Source: Anaerolineaceae bacterium
GTDB lineage: Bacteria; Chloroflexota; Anaerolineae; Anaerolineales; Anaerolineaceae
NCBI GenBank assembly: GCA_003542325.1
Contig: DPKV01000165.1
Span: 1-7,351, forward strand
Direction of reading: 5' to 3'
DNA: 7,351 nucleotides
Part shown: piece after piece, positions 1 through 6,874 of the stretch
How positions within the stretch are numbered: position 1 is the first letter of the stretch
How the letters are laid out: every line of letters starts with the position of its first letter
The notes under the pieces: generated by a model
Database searches by the model: none
Seen by the model: only the letters and a program-made list of their open reading frames with translations
Told to the model about the DNA's origin: nothing
Translations under genes and position numbers: made by a program

Positions 1-105
1 AAGAAATAGTAAATAAAATACATGAAATGTGATTACTTGCAATTGTTGATGCAAAAATTGCAGATTTATGATTTACAAATGATTCTTGGATCTATGATTA
101 TAAAA
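1..105. other. AT-rich segment foreign to its neighbour
   Basis: Hand count gives 24 G or C in 105 bases (about 23 %), against well over 50 % in the rest of ruvB. RuvB similarity stops abruptly at about 108-103, where the family continues with a Gly-Gly-Pro stretch and this sequence instead runs into AT-rich codons and a stop at 73-75. A 7-bp inverted repeat, TGCAATT (38-44) and AATTGCA (56-62), lies inside it. No gene can be supported: every reading frame is short or broken by stops. It could be the edge of an inserted element, a rearrangement endpoint, or a chimeric contig end. The window alone cannot decide between these. Confidence 0.6.
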
Positions 106-942
106 ACCGTTATACTTTTCAATCACGCACAGCAAAACCCGCCGGTCCATGTCATCAAGGCCCATATGGTCAATATTCAACAGGTCCAATGCCGCTCGTG
201 AGACGGGTCCGGTGATCTCGCCATCCGCCCGGACCTGGGCGTAATCCCGCACCCGGCGCAGCATCCGCAGAGCCACCCGGGGAGTCCCCCGGGACCGCTT
301 GGCAATCTCATGAACGCCCTGGTCGTTATACCTGATGTTGAGCAGACCAGCCCCGCGTTGGACGATCTCAATCAATGCCGCCTGGTCGTAGTAATCCAGC
401 CGGTACGTGGCGCCAAACCGGGCTCGCAAGGGCGAGGTTACCAGCGCCAGGCGGGTAGTTGCGCCCACCACAGTAAAATGGGGCAGTTTTAGTCGAATGG
501 ATCGCGCGGCCGGGCCTTTCCCGATCACGATATCCAGGCAGAAATCTTCCATCGCCGGATAAAGCACCTCTTCAACGGCGCGCCCCAGCCGGTGAATTTC
601 GTCTATGAAGAGGATATCCCCGGCGTGCAGGTTCGTCAGGATCGCTGCCAGGTCGCCTGCCCGTTCAATCGCCGGGCCGGAGGTGATCTTGATGCTTACA
701 TTCATCTCGTTGGCCAGAATATGCGCCAGAGTCGTCTTCCCCAGGCCTGGCGGGCCGTAGAACAAGACATGATCGAGGGCTTCCGAACGAAGTTTGGCGG
801 CTTCAATCAGGATTTTCAGGTTTTCTTTGATCTGGTTCTGACCGATCATCTCCTGCAGGCAAGAGGGCCGCAAGGCGCGGTCAATCTGGTCTTCCGGATG
901 TTCGTCACCTGCTATGAAACGGTCATTGGGTTCTGCCATCAT
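73..942 (-). CDS. ruvB: Holliday junction branch migration ATPase RuvB, C-terminally truncated
   Basis: RuvB is the hexameric AAA+ motor that, with RuvA, drives branch migration of Holliday junctions in recombinational repair. Counting from the first Met, the family motifs appear in order: Walker [10 protein letters not shown] (63-71), Walker B LFIDEIH (111-117), sensor 1 GATTR (160-164), the SPLRARFG arginine-finger region (170-177), and sensor 2 [14 protein letters not shown] (217-230). The match ends at about residue 279 of 289; complete RuvB proteins are usually about 330-350 residues. The end of the DNA-binding winged-helix head is therefore missing, replaced by ten unrelated residues and a stop. 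Two ATGs (942 and 939) are possible. GAGG at 948-945 on the minus strand is five bases from the second, which favours 939. No ruvA or ruvC is adjacent. The ATPase core looks intact, so the truncation is recent or an assembly effect. Confidence 0.93.
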   Translation of the reverse strand: MMAEPNDRFIAGDEHPEDQIDRALRPSCLQEMIGQNQIKENLKILIEAAKLRSEALDHVLFYGPPGLGKTTLAHILANEMNVSIKITSGPAIERAGDLAAILTNLHAGDILFIDEIHRLGRAVEEVLYPAMEDFCLDIVIGKGPAARSIRLKLPHFTVVGATTRLALVTSPLRARFGATYRLDYYDQAALIEIVQRGAGLLNIRYNDQGVHEIAKRSRGTPRVALRMLRRVRDYAQVRADGEITGPVSRAALDLLNIDHMGLDDMDRRVLLCVIEKYNGFYNHRSKNHL

Positions 943-949
943 AGCCTCG

Positions 950-955
950 ATTATA
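950..955 (-). promoter_or_regulatory. Candidate -10 box of ruvB
   Basis: A perfect TATAAT on the minus strand lies seven bases before the first ruvB ATG (TATAAT-CGAGGCT-ATG). Transcription would then begin at or next to the first ATG, giving a leaderless or nearly leaderless message, while the second ATG keeps a weak GAGG. No good -35 hexamer is visible at 16-18 bases spacing. The call rests on the -10 match alone. Confidence 0.35.
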
Positions 956-971
956 CCCGAACATCATCCCG

Positions 972-991
972 CTGCTGGAATAAGACAGCAG
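972..991. promoter_or_regulatory. Inverted repeat between divergent promoters, possible operator
   Basis: CTGCTG (972-977) and CAGCAG (986-991) form a perfect 6-bp dyad around an 8-base centre. It abuts the plus-strand TATAAT at 993-998 and covers the places where -35 hexamers of both divergent promoters would fall. The position suits a repressor or activator acting on ruvB and the flavin reductase gene, but no regulator is encoded nearby and the arms are short, so chance remains possible. Confidence 0.3.
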
Positions 992-992
992 T

Positions 993-998
993 TATAAT
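993..998 (+). promoter_or_regulatory. Candidate -10 box of the flavin reductase gene
   Basis: A perfect TATAAT lies 39 bases before the ATG at 1038, predicting a leader of about 30 bases that includes the GGAAGGAA ribosome binding site. The -35 position is poor (CGCTGC with a 17-base spacer), so activity may need an activator or depend mainly on the -10. Confidence 0.35.
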
Positions 999-1037
999 AT
1001 CAGAAACGTCTTTTACGAAATGGAAGGAACCCTTTCA

Positions 1038-1565
1038 ATGTCCCGTAAAACGATTAATATCGCCCAAATCAAGGTCCAGCCCCATCATCTTTTTTATCAC
1101 CAGTGTCCCCTGCTCACATCGGGGAGCTTCAGCACGGGTCACTTCAACACCATGACCATCGGTTGGGGCGCGCTGGGTACGATGTGGAGCCGCCCCTTTG
1201 CCTTCGTCGCCGTCCGGCATTCCCGCTTTACGTATGAGTTCATGGAAAAGTATGATTCGTTTACCCTATCCATCCTTCCCCCGGAGTACCGTGAAGCCAT
1301 CAATTTCCTGGGAACACAATCCGGGCGTGACGGGGATAAGATCGCTGCTTCCGGCCTCACGCCTGAAGCGGCCCAGGTCGTCCCGGCGCCGGTCTATGCA
1401 GAAGCGGAAATCACCATTGAATGCAAAATAATGTACGCCAATGATTTGGAACCAGATAAAATCCCCGCGGATGTACTTCGGAAACACTACCAGGACAACG
1501 ACTTTCACCGGATCTACTATGGTGAAATTGTTGCTGTATCCGCTATTGCGGAATATTACCAATAA
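1038..1565 (+). CDS. Flavin reductase-like FMN-binding protein (split-barrel family)
   Basis: This 175-residue protein belongs to the flavin reductase-like/flavoredoxin family, cytosolic FMN-binding split beta-barrels that pass electrons to or from flavin or a redox partner. The signature is NTMTIGWGALGTMW at residues 37-50, followed by RPFAFVAVR and SRFTYEF (62-68), the typical isoalloxazine and phosphate contact region. LSILP and EAINFLGTQSGRDGDKI then match the family. An in-frame ATG at 1020 is rejected as the start, because the purine-rich GGAAGGAA at 1022-1029 is correctly placed to serve the ATG at 1038. No signal peptide or membrane segment is visible. It is divergent from ruvB and convergent with another FMN split-barrel gene. 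The true electron donor and acceptor cannot be read from the sequence; these proteins often act in anaerobes without direct NAD(P)H oxidation. Confidence 0.88.
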   Translation: MSRKTINIAQIKVQPHHLFYHQCPLLTSGSFSTGHFNTMTIGWGALGTMWSRPFAFVAVRHSRFTYEFMEKYDSFTLSILPPEYREAINFLGTQSGRDGDKIAASGLTPEAAQVVPAPVYAEAEITIECKIMYANDLEPDKIPADVLRKHYQDNDFHRIYYGEIVAVSAIAEYYQ

Positions 1566-1656
1566 TTTATTGAACAATGGTTTCCGATGCTTAATTGCTG
1601 AAGGGAAATTGAACCCACTAAATTGTGACCCGCCATTTCCGAAAGTCTTTTCTCAA

Positions 1657-1690
1657 GAATCAATCACACATGCCGTGATTATTTTCCTTT
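1657..1690 (+). terminator. Possible terminator of the flavin reductase gene
   Basis: AATCAC (1662-1667) and GTGATT (1675-1680) form a 6-bp stem with a 7-base loop. It can lengthen by about three A-T pairs past a bulged C, and ATTTTCCTTT follows. The stem is AT-rich and weak, so the stronger hairpin at 1722-1752 may be the real stop point. Confidence 0.3.
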
Positions 1691-1713
1691 GTGGCCCTTC
1701 GTGTCCTTTGTGG
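1686..1713. repeat. Three imperfect copies of a CCTTTGTGG-like 9-mer
   Basis: CCTTTGTGG (1686-1694), CCTTCGTGT (1696-1704) and CCTTTGTGG (1705-1713) stand almost head to tail in the convergent intergenic region. From memory, CTTCGTGTCCTTTGTGG-type strings recur between genes in many environmental bacterial genomes, which would make this a member of a dispersed short-repeat family. That link is recollection and was not checked. It encodes nothing recognisable and lies just before the bidirectional terminator. Confidence 0.5.
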
Positions 1714-1721
1714 TGAAAAAT

Positions 1722-1752
1722 AAGGGTTGGACCACTTACTGACCCAACCCTT
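1722..1752. terminator. Bidirectional Rho-independent terminator
   Basis: AAGGGTTGG (1722-1730) pairs perfectly with CCAACCCTT (1744-1752) around a 13-base loop. On the plus strand a T-rich TTGTATTT follows, and on the minus strand the stem is followed by TATTTTTCAC. It sits between two convergent genes and can end transcripts from both. It lies 22 bases past the stop of the minus-strand gene. Confidence 0.75.
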
Positions 1753-1773
1753 TGTATTTACTCTAAATTTCAA

Positions 1774-2169
1774 TCAACTGCACTTTTCTCCAGCGTGTTC
1801 TCCGGCTGCGGAATTATACATGGTTTCCACCTCAATGATCAACGCACCCTTGGCCGGGTATTTCTCCCCTTTCGATTTCATCCATTTCCTGGCTTCCTCA
1901 TAGATATCACCTTCCGTGACATAGGTGCAGTGTCCTTTTAACTGATAGGCTTCCCCTCCCCGCCGCATCATAAGGCTGACATTCGGATTTTCCAGAAGGT
2001 TGTCTTTGGTCTTGAGCATATAGTTATCCACAATGACAATTTTGCCATCGTCTGTCAGGAATTTTGCACCCACGTAGCAGACATTCGGAATCCCATCTTT
2101 GGAACAAGTTCCAAGCTGGTGGTATTTCTCGGTGATAAAAATATCCTTAATAGGTTCGGAAAGCAGCAT
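1774..2169 (-). CDS. Pyridoxamine 5'-phosphate oxidase family FMN-binding protein
   Basis: This 131-residue protein has the fold and motifs of the small PNPOx-like split barrels, which bind FMN (sometimes F420 or haem) and usually work as homodimers. Visible hallmarks are the first strand pair LGTCSKDGIPNVCYVG (19-34), the strand KIVIVDNY (43-50), and KTKDNLLENPNVSLMM (53-68), the Lys-Asn-Pro block typical of the family. The rest, YQLKGHCTYV and ALIIEVETMY, forms the closing strands. It is much shorter than true PdxH (about 210-220 residues) and lacks its C-terminal region, so B6 synthesis is unlikely. The start is secure: AAAGGAGGT (2182-2174, minus strand) is one of the best ribosome binding sites in the window. 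It has four cysteines, one next to the C-terminus (C130). The substrate is unknown. Confidence 0.82.
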   Translation of the reverse strand: MLLSEPIKDIFITEKYHQLGTCSKDGIPNVCYVGAKFLTDDGKIVIVDNYMLKTKDNLLENPNVSLMMRRGGEAYQLKGHCTYVTEGDIYEEARKWMKSKGEKYPAKGALIIEVETMYNSAAGEHAGEKCS

Positions 2170-2399
2170 TGAAACCTCCTTTGATTAATAAATATTGAAA
2201 GCAATAATATCTCCTGGTTCTGAAAAACCAAAAGACCACCTCGTCCAATTATATCTCGAAGGTTATCAATTTCCTTCAGCCTGCATTGAAATTTTAATAG
2301 TGATCAGAGGATATTCATATCAATAAAAGACCAATGACATCATCCCGGACGCTCATGGTGTTAATGAACGCGGTATAATCTACATGGCAAAAGTTAATC
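2170..2399. promoter_or_regulatory. AT-rich divergent intergenic region
   Basis: No gene is visible in these 230 bases between the divergent split-barrel and mutase-subunit genes. They hold the strong minus-strand ribosome binding site (2182-2174), a minus-strand TATAAT (2253-2248) without a good -35, a short perfect dyad GATAT-TC-ATATC (2310-2321), and the plus-strand -10 at 2374-2379. The stretch is clearly more AT-rich than the flanking genes, as expected for control DNA. No riboswitch-like fold, in particular no recognisable cobalamin riboswitch B12 box, could be made out by eye. Confidence 0.4.
2374..2379 (+). promoter_or_regulatory. Candidate -10 box for the mutase-subunit/meaB operon
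   Basis: A perfect TATAAT lies 38 bases before the preferred start at 2412, giving a predicted leader of about 26 bases. The -35 at 17-base spacing (GCTCAT) is poor. It is the only consensus -10 close upstream of the six co-oriented genes. Confidence 0.4.
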
Positions 2400-2411
2400 A
2401 TGGAGAAGTGG

Positions 2412-2819
2412 ATGACGGATAGAAAAATTCGCGTTTTAATTGCCAAACCGGGGTTGGATGGCCACGATCGCGGGGCGAAAGTTGTCGCGCGGGCCTTGCG
2501 TGATGCCGGAATGGAAGTGATTTATACGGGATTAAGGCAGACACCAGAGATGATCGCCGAAGCCGCTTTGCAGGAAGATGTGGATGTCGTCGGCATGTCC
2601 ATCCTGTCCGGCGCGCACAACGCCCTGGTCCCGGCAGTGATCGACAAACTGGCAGAATACGGCCTGGACGGGGTAAAAGTCTTCGTCGGCGGGATCATCC
2701 CCGAAGATGACGTCCCCGGGCTGATGGAAAAAGGCGTCTATGCGGTCTATGGACCCGGCACAGACACCCAAATCGTCGCAGAAGAGATCAAAGCCGCTTT
2801 ATCCCAATCTGCCAATTAG
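2412..2819 (+). CDS. Methylmalonyl-CoA mutase, B12-binding (C-terminal) subunit
   Basis: This 135-residue protein is a complete stand-alone cobalamin-binding domain of methylmalonyl-CoA mutase, the enzyme that interconverts (R)-methylmalonyl-CoA and succinyl-CoA. It carries the base-off/His-on signature in order: DGHDRG (16-21, DxHxxG with H18 as lower axial cobalt ligand), SILSGAHN (63-70) and VGGIIPEDD (92-100). The Rossmann-like alternation is plain. The length equals the domain alone, so the catalytic TIM-barrel subunit must be a separate protein; it is not in this window. An ATG at 2400 is possible, but GGAG at 2402-2405 sits six bases before the ATG at 2412, which is preferred. It is two bases from meaB, the classic partner. 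A related small subunit (ethylmalonyl- or isobutyryl-CoA mutase) cannot be excluded without the large subunit. Confidence 0.9.
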   Translation: MTDRKIRVLIAKPGLDGHDRGAKVVARALRDAGMEVIYTGLRQTPEMIAEAALQEDVDVVGMSILSGAHNALVPAVIDKLAEYGLDGVKVFVGGIIPEDDVPGLMEKGVYAVYGPGTDTQIVAEEIKAALSQSAN

Positions 2820-2821
2820 TC

Positions 2822-3835
2822 ATGACACGTATCGATCCGGATGCCATACGCAGGGGAGACCGATTAGCCCTCTCCCGTGCCTTGACGGCGATTGAAAGCA
2901 ATGACCCGGCAGGTCAGGCTGCACTGGCTGCACTTTTCCCCGAAACCGGGAAAGCCCACCTGGTTGGCGTGACCGGGTCCCCTGGAACCGGAAAGAGCAC
3001 ACTGGTCAACCAGTTGGCGCGGTACTTCCGGCAAAATCAATCTCCCAAACCACCCAAAGTTGGCATCATCGCTGTCGACCCCAGCAGCCCCTTCACCGGC
3101 GGCGCCTTGCTGGGCGACCGGATCCGGATGCAGGACCTGATTGGCGACCCGGAGATTTTCATCCGATCGATGGCTTCCCGGGGGGCGTTGGGCGGCCTGT
3201 CTCACAGCACAGCAGCCTTTGCCACCCTGATGGACGGGGCCGGTTATGACCTGATCTTTATTGAAACGGTCGGCGCAGGTCAGGCTGAAGTGGATATCGC
3301 GCAACTGGCCCACACAGTCATCGTTGTGGAAGCGCCCGGCCTGGGTGATGATATCCAGGCGATCAAAGCCGGCATTCTGGAGATCGCCGATATCCTGGCT
3401 GTCAACAAAGCCGACCTGCCCGGCTCTGAGAACGCCGCCCGTGCCCTGCGGATGATGCTGGAAATGGCGCATGGCAAGGGCAGCCTGCCTGCGGCAGGGA
3501 AACACCTGCGGAGTGGTTCCCCTATCGGACAAGAGGTGACCCAGTCCCTGGACCAGGGTTGGGACCCCCCGGTTCAGTTGGTGACCGCCACGGAAGGAGA
3601 TGGCATCCCGGAGTTGGCGGAGGCGATCCAATCCCACCAGGCCTACCTGCAATCAACAGGTTTATGGCAGGCAAAAGAAGCCTTTCGCCTGCAAAAAGAC
3701 CTCGAGGCCCTTGTTCGGGACACGCTGATGGAACATTGGCGTGAACAGGTCGATGAGGACAGGTTTGCTGAAGTCCTGACAGACCTTGTTCACCATAAGC
3801 TCAGCCCGGCTGAAGCCCTGCAATTATTGCTGTAA
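2822..3835 (+). CDS. meaB: MeaB-family G-protein chaperone of methylmalonyl-CoA mutase
   Basis: MeaB (MMAA in animals, ArgK/YgfD in E. coli) is a SIMIBI-class GTPase that gates adenosylcobalamin loading into the mutase and protects it from inactivation. The 337 residues match the family length. Motifs are Walker A GSPGTGKST (52-60), DPSSPFTGGALLGDRIRM (86-103), the ETVGAGQAE switch region (148-156) and the base-specificity motif NKAD (195-198). A helical N-terminus and a helical C-terminal dimerisation tail (about 280-337) frame the G domain. The start lies two bases after the mutase-subunit stop and has no ribosome binding site of its own, so translational coupling is likely and the two products would be made together. 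The old annotation as an arginine/lysine transport kinase (ArgK) should be avoided. Confidence 0.95.
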   Translation: MTRIDPDAIRRGDRLALSRALTAIESNDPAGQAALAALFPETGKAHLVGVTGSPGTGKSTLVNQLARYFRQNQSPKPPKVGIIAVDPSSPFTGGALLGDRIRMQDLIGDPEIFIRSMASRGALGGLSHSTAAFATLMDGAGYDLIFIETVGAGQAEVDIAQLAHTVIVVEAPGLGDDIQAIKAGILEIADILAVNKADLPGSENAARALRMMLEMAHGKGSLPAAGKHLRSGSPIGQEVTQSLDQGWDPPVQLVTATEGDGIPELAEAIQSHQAYLQSTGLWQAKEAFRLQKDLEALVRDTLMEHWREQVDEDRFAEVLTDLVHHKLSPAEALQLLL

Positions 3836-3852
3836 TCCATGACAAATGGAAT

Positions 3853-3881
3853 TAGAAATCAACCGCAAAATCCGTTATGAT
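3853..3881 (+). promoter_or_regulatory. Possible internal promoter before aspS
   Basis: TAGAAA (3853-3858, four of six matches to TTGACA) and TATGAT (3876-3881, five of six to TATAAT) are separated by 17 bases within the 85-base gap between meaB and aspS, the largest gap in the operon. No terminator is visible in the gap. This would let the housekeeping genes be expressed apart from the mutase genes. Confidence 0.3.
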
Positions 3882-3920
3882 GGTAGTGAAGGTAATGATA
3901 AAAAACAGGAGAAGGACAGA

Positions 3921-5240
3921 ATGGAAAGAACGCTGATCAAAGATCTACGCGATCACATTGAAGAGCAGGTCACGATCAAGGGCTGGCTGCAAACCCTGCG
4001 CGACCAGAAGAATATGCAGTTTCTGATCATTCGGGACCGCACCGGCCTGGTGCAGGTCGCGCACTGGCGGAAAGGCAATCCTGAACTGGGCGACCAAATC
4101 TCCGGTTTGGGAACCGAATCCGCCCTGACGCTCACCGGGAAAGTTGTCGCCAATGAGGTTGTCAAACTGGGCGGCATTGAAATCCAGCTCGAAAGCCTGC
4201 GGGTGGACGCCGCTGCAGAAGCCCCCCTGCCATTTGAGCCGTTCGGGGAATACCTGCCGGACCAGGATTTCCGCCTGGATTGGCGCTATCTGGACCTTCG
4301 CCGGGATGTCAACCGCCTGATCTTTGATGTCCAGACCACAGCCGAGCATGCCATGCGTGAATACTGGGTAACCAACGATTTCGTCGAGATGCAATCCCCG
4401 AAAATCGTAGGCGCGCCGAGTGAAAGCGGTGCGGAACTCTTCACACTGCCATATTTTGAAACAACCGCTTACCTGGCACAGTCCCCCCAGTTCTACAAAC
4501 AGATGGCGATGGCCGCCGGATTTGAAAAGGTATTTGAGATCGGTCCGGTTTTTCGGGCTGATCCCTCCTTTACGTCCCGGCACATGACCGAATTCACCGG
4601 CGTCGACATGGAAATTTCCTGGATCGAATCGCACGAAGACGTCATGTTCGTGATGGAGCGCTGGCTGGCCTATACGTATGAAAAAGTTGCCGAAAAACAC
4701 GGCGATGCGATTGAAGAGACGTTGGGGATGACATTCGAAGTACCCAGGGTTCCCTTCCCCCGCATCACCATGGCTGACGCCCATAAACTTCTTAAAGAGG
4801 TCGGATACAAACTCCCCCCCGAAAAGAAACACGATCTTGATCCGGGGGCCGAACGCGCAATTGGTCATTATTTTAAAGAAACTGAAGGGCATGACTATGT
4901 CTTCGTTAAAGATTGGCCTTTTGATGCCCGGCCCTTCTACCACATGCTCGATCCCAACAATCCGCAAATCACCCGCAGTTTCGACCTCCTCGGGAAAGGT
5001 TTGGAAGTCTCAACCGGCGCTCAGAGAGAACACCGTTATGAAGTCCTCAAGCAGCAGGCCCTGAGCAAGGGGTTGTCATTGGAACCGATTGAAAATTACC
5101 TCAATTTCTTCCGTTATGGCACCCCACCCCACGGCGGCTTTGGCCTTGGGTTGAGCCGTCTCCTGATGATCATGCTGGACCTCCCGAATATCCGCGAGGC
5201 GGTCTATATTTTCCGCGGGCCAACCCGGCTGACACCTTGA
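3921..5240 (+). CDS. aspS: Aspartyl-tRNA synthetase, archaeal/non-discriminating type
   Basis: This class II synthetase charges tRNA-Asp, and in the non-discriminating form also tRNA-Asn, with aspartate. The 439 residues match the archaeal/eukaryote-like AspRS (about 430-440), not bacterial AspRS (about 590 with a GAD insertion). An OB-fold anticodon domain comes first (GWLQTLRD 21-28, FLIIRDRTGLVQV 34-46), then motif 1 around SPKIVGAPSESGAELF (159-174), AQSPQFYKQ (186-194), motif 2 FRADPSFTSRHMTEF (211-225), the aspartate-binding STGAQREHR (364-372) and motif 3 GGFGLGLSRL (405-414). Departures from what I recall as consensus are FRAD for FRAE, GLGLSR for GLGxER, and the tail IFRGPTRLTP for FPRDxxRLxP. 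The frame opens at 3846, but the ribosome binding site AGGAGAAGGA (3907-3916) and the family N-terminus fix the start at 3921. A canonical bacterial aspS may exist elsewhere. Confidence 0.92.
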   Translation: MERTLIKDLRDHIEEQVTIKGWLQTLRDQKNMQFLIIRDRTGLVQVAHWRKGNPELGDQISGLGTESALTLTGKVVANEVVKLGGIEIQLESLRVDAAAEAPLPFEPFGEYLPDQDFRLDWRYLDLRRDVNRLIFDVQTTAEHAMREYWVTNDFVEMQSPKIVGAPSESGAELFTLPYFETTAYLAQSPQFYKQMAMAAGFEKVFEIGPVFRADPSFTSRHMTEFTGVDMEISWIESHEDVMFVMERWLAYTYEKVAEKHGDAIEETLGMTFEVPRVPFPRITMADAHKLLKEVGYKLPPEKKHDLDPGAERAIGHYFKETEGHDYVFVKDWPFDARPFYHMLDPNNPQITRSFDLLGKGLEVSTGAQREHRYEVLKQQALSKGLSLEPIENYLNFFRYGTPPHGGFGLGLSRLLMIMLDLPNIREAVYIFRGPTRLTP

Positions 5241-5267
5241 TCCTGGTTTATTAAGAGGCAAACCCTG

Positions 5268-5861
5268 ATGCCAAACCTGTTTGGAAAACGGATTCGATTA
5301 AGAGCGGCTGAAAGAGAAGACCTGCCGACGTTCATGCCGTGGTTAAACGATCCTGAAGTGACCGAAAACCTGCTGATCTTTACCCCCATGTCGCTCTATG
5401 AAGAAGAACGCTGGTACGAGAAGATGATGAGCGGTCCCATTGCTGAACATGTGCTGGTCATCGAATCCAAAAACCCTGACACACCAACCGGTTATCAGCC
5501 CATCGGCACCTGTTCTTTCATGTCCTTCCAGCAACGCCATCTTTCAGCCGAAATAGGGATCATGATTGGCGAAAAAAGTTATTGGGATCAGGGGTATGGC
5601 ACTGAAACCATGCAGCTCTTGATCGATTATGGCTTTGGAACCCTGAACCTGCACCGGATCTGGCTCCAGGTCTACGCGAAAAACAAGCGCGGGATCCGCA
5701 CCTATGAAAAAGCGGGCTTCCAATATGAAGGAAAATTCCGGGATGGCCATTACCAGCACGGCCGGTATTATGATGTTCATCTGATGAGTGTCTTACGTGA
5801 CGAATGGAAAGAACATTTTCCCACCGAAACAAGTCTTTCTTTTATCGAAAAGGAAAAATAA
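5268..5861 (+). CDS. GNAT acetyltransferase, RimJ/RimL type
   Basis: This 197-residue GCN5-related N-acetyltransferase is of the Acetyltransf_3 (RimJ/RimL) group, which moves acetyl from acetyl-CoA to a protein N-terminus, an amino sugar or a small amine. The opening GKRIRLRAAEREDLPTFMPW (6-25) is the typical first strand and helix. The strand SAEIGIMIGE (93-102) leads into the pyrophosphate-binding loop SYWDQGYGTETM (104-115), followed by GTLNLHRIWLQVYAKNKRGI and YEKAGFQYEGKFRDGHY, the classic C-terminal half. The gap to aspS is 27 bases with a modest AAGAGG ribosome binding site. The last 30 or so residues (TETSLSFIEKEK end) are extra and probably disordered. The substrate cannot be told from sequence. 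Its place between aspS and prs gives no clear lead, though S5/S18 or tRNA-synthetase-linked N-terminal acetylation is a family precedent. Confidence 0.88.
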   Translation: MPNLFGKRIRLRAAEREDLPTFMPWLNDPEVTENLLIFTPMSLYEEERWYEKMMSGPIAEHVLVIESKNPDTPTGYQPIGTCSFMSFQQRHLSAEIGIMIGEKSYWDQGYGTETMQLLIDYGFGTLNLHRIWLQVYAKNKRGIRTYEKAGFQYEGKFRDGHYQHGRYYDVHLMSVLRDEWKEHFPTETSLSFIEKEK

Positions 5862-5864
5862 ACA

Positions 5865-6854
<990 letters not shown>

Positions 6855-6874
6855 TCTGTCCCGTGGAGGTAATG

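Noticed and set aside
38..62. 7-bp inverted repeat TGCAATT/AATTGCA as a transposon end
   Set aside because: Too short and internal, not at the breakpoint at about 105; no transposase or target-site duplication can be seen.
3..105. Plus-strand frame with no TAA or TAG, readable through two TGA codons as if TGA were recoded to Trp or Gly
   Set aside because: Only 34 codons; such a run is not rare by chance in AT-rich DNA, no family is recognisable, and the rest of the window uses TGA as a stop (aspS ends in TGA).
958..971. LexA-like SOS box CGAAC-N4-TCCCG upstream of ruvB
   Set aside because: Only one half matches the Gram-positive CGAAC-N4-GTTCG consensus; the other half has two of five matches, so it is not a credible operator without comparative data.
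1020..1037. Six-residue N-terminal extension of the flavin reductase from the ATG at 1020
   Set aside because: This stretch contains the GGAAGGAA ribosome binding site for the ATG at 1038, and the family begins near the later Met.
310..1155. Plus-strand open frames antisense to ruvB
   Set aside because: They lie opposite well-conserved RuvB motifs, and one overlaps the flavin reductase start; no domain is recognisable.
2170..2411. Cobalamin riboswitch upstream of the B12-dependent mutase genes
   Set aside because: No recognisable B12 box and no room for the roughly 200-base fold between the likely -10 at 2374 and the start at 2412.
2864..3652. Long open frame of 262 codons antisense to meaB
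   Set aside because: Shadow of a strongly conserved GTPase gene on the other strand, with no recognisable domain and no ribosome binding site.
3846..3920. 25-residue N-terminal extension of AspRS
   Set aside because: It is charged and low in similarity to the family, covers the probable promoter and ribosome binding site, and the family N-terminus begins at the Met at 3921.
3945..4967. Long open frame of 340 codons antisense to aspS
   Set aside because: Shadow frame created by codon bias in the aspS gene; the translated sequence matches no family I recognise.
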